In this document: positions 63,350-64,000 of the stretch, in pieces
Layout of the letters: each line of letters opens with the position of its first letter
How positions within the stretch are numbered: the stretch's first letter is position 1
Assembly (NCBI RefSeq): GCF_002775205.1
Contig: NC_036445.1
Location: 27,818,953 to 27,882,952 of the forward strand
Reading direction: 5' to 3'
DNA from: Xiphophorus maculatus
Taxonomy: Eukaryota; Chordata; Actinopteri; Cyprinodontiformes; Poeciliidae
Length of the DNA stretch: 64,000 nt
Made by a program: the position numbers and the translations under genes
Notes under the pieces: generated by a model
Databases searched by the model: none
What the model saw: the letters and a program-made list of their open reading frames with translations, nothing else
Told to the model about the DNA's origin: nothing

Positions 63350-64000
63350 GTAAGACCCTGTAAAAAAAAAAAAAAAATCACCTTAAAGACTCAACTTTTC
63401 AAAGTAGATTCTCTTGATCAATCTCATTAAAACGGGATTGTCGCAGTCGGTGACCTTCGTGTCAGCGCCCCTTGTATTATTAATGGGTCTCATGCAACTT
63501 TCATTGATTTGTTTTTGCATATTCATTAGTCTCACTCTTGCCCTTTTTTTTTATTGTGGTGCTGCTTAACGCTGCCTTGGGTGTCTTTTTATATCGTGGA
63601 GTTGATTAACGCGGGAGAATTCATTATTTTTATTGGTTAATTCACTTGTTGGAGCACGAGGCCCTTTAAAATGATCCTCCTCCATCTGCAGATCATTGCC
63701 GTTTGTGCGGTTCTACGGTCAGCTGGTTCTCCGTGACTCCACGGTCGGCAGCCCTCCGACAGAACCGAGTCTTTTAAAAAAGAAGAAGAAGAAGAAGAAG
63801 AGAAAACAGGAAGCTGGGGTCTGGCTCATGCTGTCTGGCTTTGTTATTTGTGTTCCCATTTTTCCGGTTGAAAATAACTTTTTATAGGTGTGAGCTGGTT
63901 TTTTTATTTGTTTTTTTTTTCACGGTTGAAAAAAAAATGCATTGACGGTTTTCTCCAGATGATTAATTTTAATGATCGTCACCCCGAATCCAAAGGATAT
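63350..64000. other. First intron of the last gene
   Basis: Begins with the donor GTAAGACC. Contains A and T runs and a GAA run at about 63780-63800. No exon was recognised to the window end. Confidence 0.5.

Noticed and set aside
1..64000. tRNA or rRNA genes
   Set aside because: No A-box/B-box cloverleaf or rRNA core sequence was noticed by eye; a dedicated tRNA scan could change this.

Overview
The window is vertebrate nuclear DNA, almost certainly from a teleost fish. Genes are split into short exons by AT-rich introns with GT-AG borders. The introns carry fish-type Tc1, hAT and small inverted-repeat transposons. Three recognisable genes plus the first exon of a fourth account for the coding sequence; exon borders below were derived by joining reading frames across splice sites.

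Layout. (1) 865-6704, plus strand: the last eleven exons (about 547 residues) of mms22l, a replication-fork repair gene; its 5' part lies off the left edge. (2) 8525-38548, minus strand, with 5' non-coding sequence near 44.2-44.4 kb: all ten coding exons of klhl32, a BTB-BACK-Kelch protein of 619 residues. It converges tail to tail with mms22l, as in human 6q16. (3) 49468-61278, plus strand: all seven coding exons of frizzled-6 (fzd6), 692 residues, with a likely poly(A) signal at 62591. (4) 63239-63349, plus strand: a signal-peptide first exon, probably cthrc1, which also follows FZD6 in human 8q22. The window therefore joins two gene neighbourhoods that are on different human chromosomes.

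Mobile DNA. The outstanding item is a 3,060 bp LTR retrotransposon (40288-43347) in the first klhl32 intron. It has two 328 bp LTRs that look identical, a 5 bp target duplication (CTATA), and in place of gag-pol a 712-codon reading frame made mostly of successive tandem-repeat families. Other well-bounded elements are: a hAT element with a BED zinc-finger exon (19083-20519, 8 bp duplication); a hAT-like miniature element (1196-1802, 8 bp duplication); a TTAA-bounded element (13815-14423) and a relative near 52.0-54.8 kb that was split by a later CAGGGTTTCCCCC element; two relatives with GGGCCA-type ends around AT-rich repeats (10312-10660 and 44484-44800); and decayed Tc1 copies.

The genes do not form one pathway. 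mms22l acts at stalled replication forks, klhl32 is a predicted Cullin-3 adaptor, fzd6 is a Wnt/planar-polarity receptor and cthrc1 a secreted factor linked to Wnt-PCP signalling. The fzd6-cthrc1 pair is thus both adjacent and functionally related. No tRNA, rRNA or CRISPR array was seen.
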